Shown in pieces: positions 63,973 through 64,000 of a DNA stretch of 64,000 bases. Position 1 is the stretch's first letter; each line of letters opens with the position of its first letter. The translations under genes were made by a program, and so were the position numbers. The stretch is from Draconibacterium sediminis (lineage in GTDB: Bacteria > Bacteroidota > Bacteroidia > Bacteroidales > Prolixibacteraceae): positions 1,302,001 to 1,366,000 of the forward strand of contig NZ_JRHC01000001.1 of the NCBI RefSeq assembly GCF_000949475.1. The letters are read 5' to 3'. The notes below the pieces were generated by a model. That model made no database searches. It saw only the letters and a list, made by a program, of their open reading frames with translations, and was not told the origin of the DNA.

Positions 63973-64000
63973 GGAAAAACAAAAAAGAAAACCAAGATCG
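63959..64000 (+). CDS. Possible start of a gene cut by the window edge
   Basis: An ATG at 63959 opens a frame to the end of the window, encoding the basic sequence 'MTLQVEKQKRKPRS'. Only 14 codons are visible, so no function can be given. Basic N-termini are common for element-encoded DNA-binding proteins, but this is weak evidence. Confidence 0.3.
   Translation, partial: MTLQVEKQKRKPRS

Overview
The window comes from the chromosome of a Bacteroidota bacterium, most likely a marine or sediment Marinilabiliales/Prolixibacteraceae-type organism. This is an inference from gene content: a type IX secretion C-terminal sorting domain, an STN-containing TonB-dependent receptor paired with a DUF4249 lipoprotein, lipoproteins with Bacteroidota-style lipoboxes, DUF3667 and DUF5522 proteins, a bacterial GH3-auxin-family protein, Bacteroidota-type promoters (TTTG/TTG, about 21 bp, TAnnTTTG) and near absence of Shine-Dalgarno sequences. 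No tRNA, rRNA or CRISPR array was found.

Layout. 1-3386: 3' part of a giant secreted multidomain protein. 3499-9236: housekeeping and small genes (ABM-like protein, lipoprotein, S12 serine hydrolase, ppc). 9476-20534: an envelope locus, with an M14 peptidase divergent from a six-gene operon (TonB receptor, DUF4249 lipoprotein, MG2/plug-like protein, secreted protein, small barrel protein, LVIVD lipoprotein). 20787-26942: lytic transglycosylase, uvrA, a structured 324-bp non-coding element, and a nucleoside kinase. 27157-33605, all minus strand: small HTH regulator, hybrid histidine kinase with a periplasmic ligand-binding domain, subclass B1 metallo-beta-lactamase, MFS transporter and GH53 galactanase. 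The HTH gene is preceded by a 21-bp-period array of about 12 pseudo-palindromic sites. 34023-48790: GH3 beta-glucosidase, PfkB kinase, deoxynucleoside kinase, GH3-auxin-family enzyme, CvpA, DUF3667, fmt with DUF5522, polysaccharide Wzy-like and Wzz-like genes, tyrS, and a sigma factor with its membrane partner. 48838-61319: glucosaminidase, carboxylesterase, cdd, RluA-type synthase, panB, two beta-rich outer-membrane-like proteins, an acyltransferase-like membrane protein and dnaK. 61352-64000: left edge of an integrated element (Zn-finger/double-HTH protein and tyrosine recombinase) inserted behind dnaK.

How the genes may work together. The 9.5-20.5 kb locus looks like an uptake module for a peptide-like or other large substrate: a surface lipoprotein, an outer-membrane receptor and a divergent secreted carboxypeptidase. 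The 27-33.6 kb minus-strand cluster combines regulator, sensor, hydrolase and transporter with short gaps and could be one regulon; this is inference. The most unusual non-coding structures are the 21-bp operator-like array (33598-33882), a three-hairpin intergenic element (24812-25135), a TA-flanked MITE-like inverted repeat (26971-27125) and tandem repeats at the integrase end.
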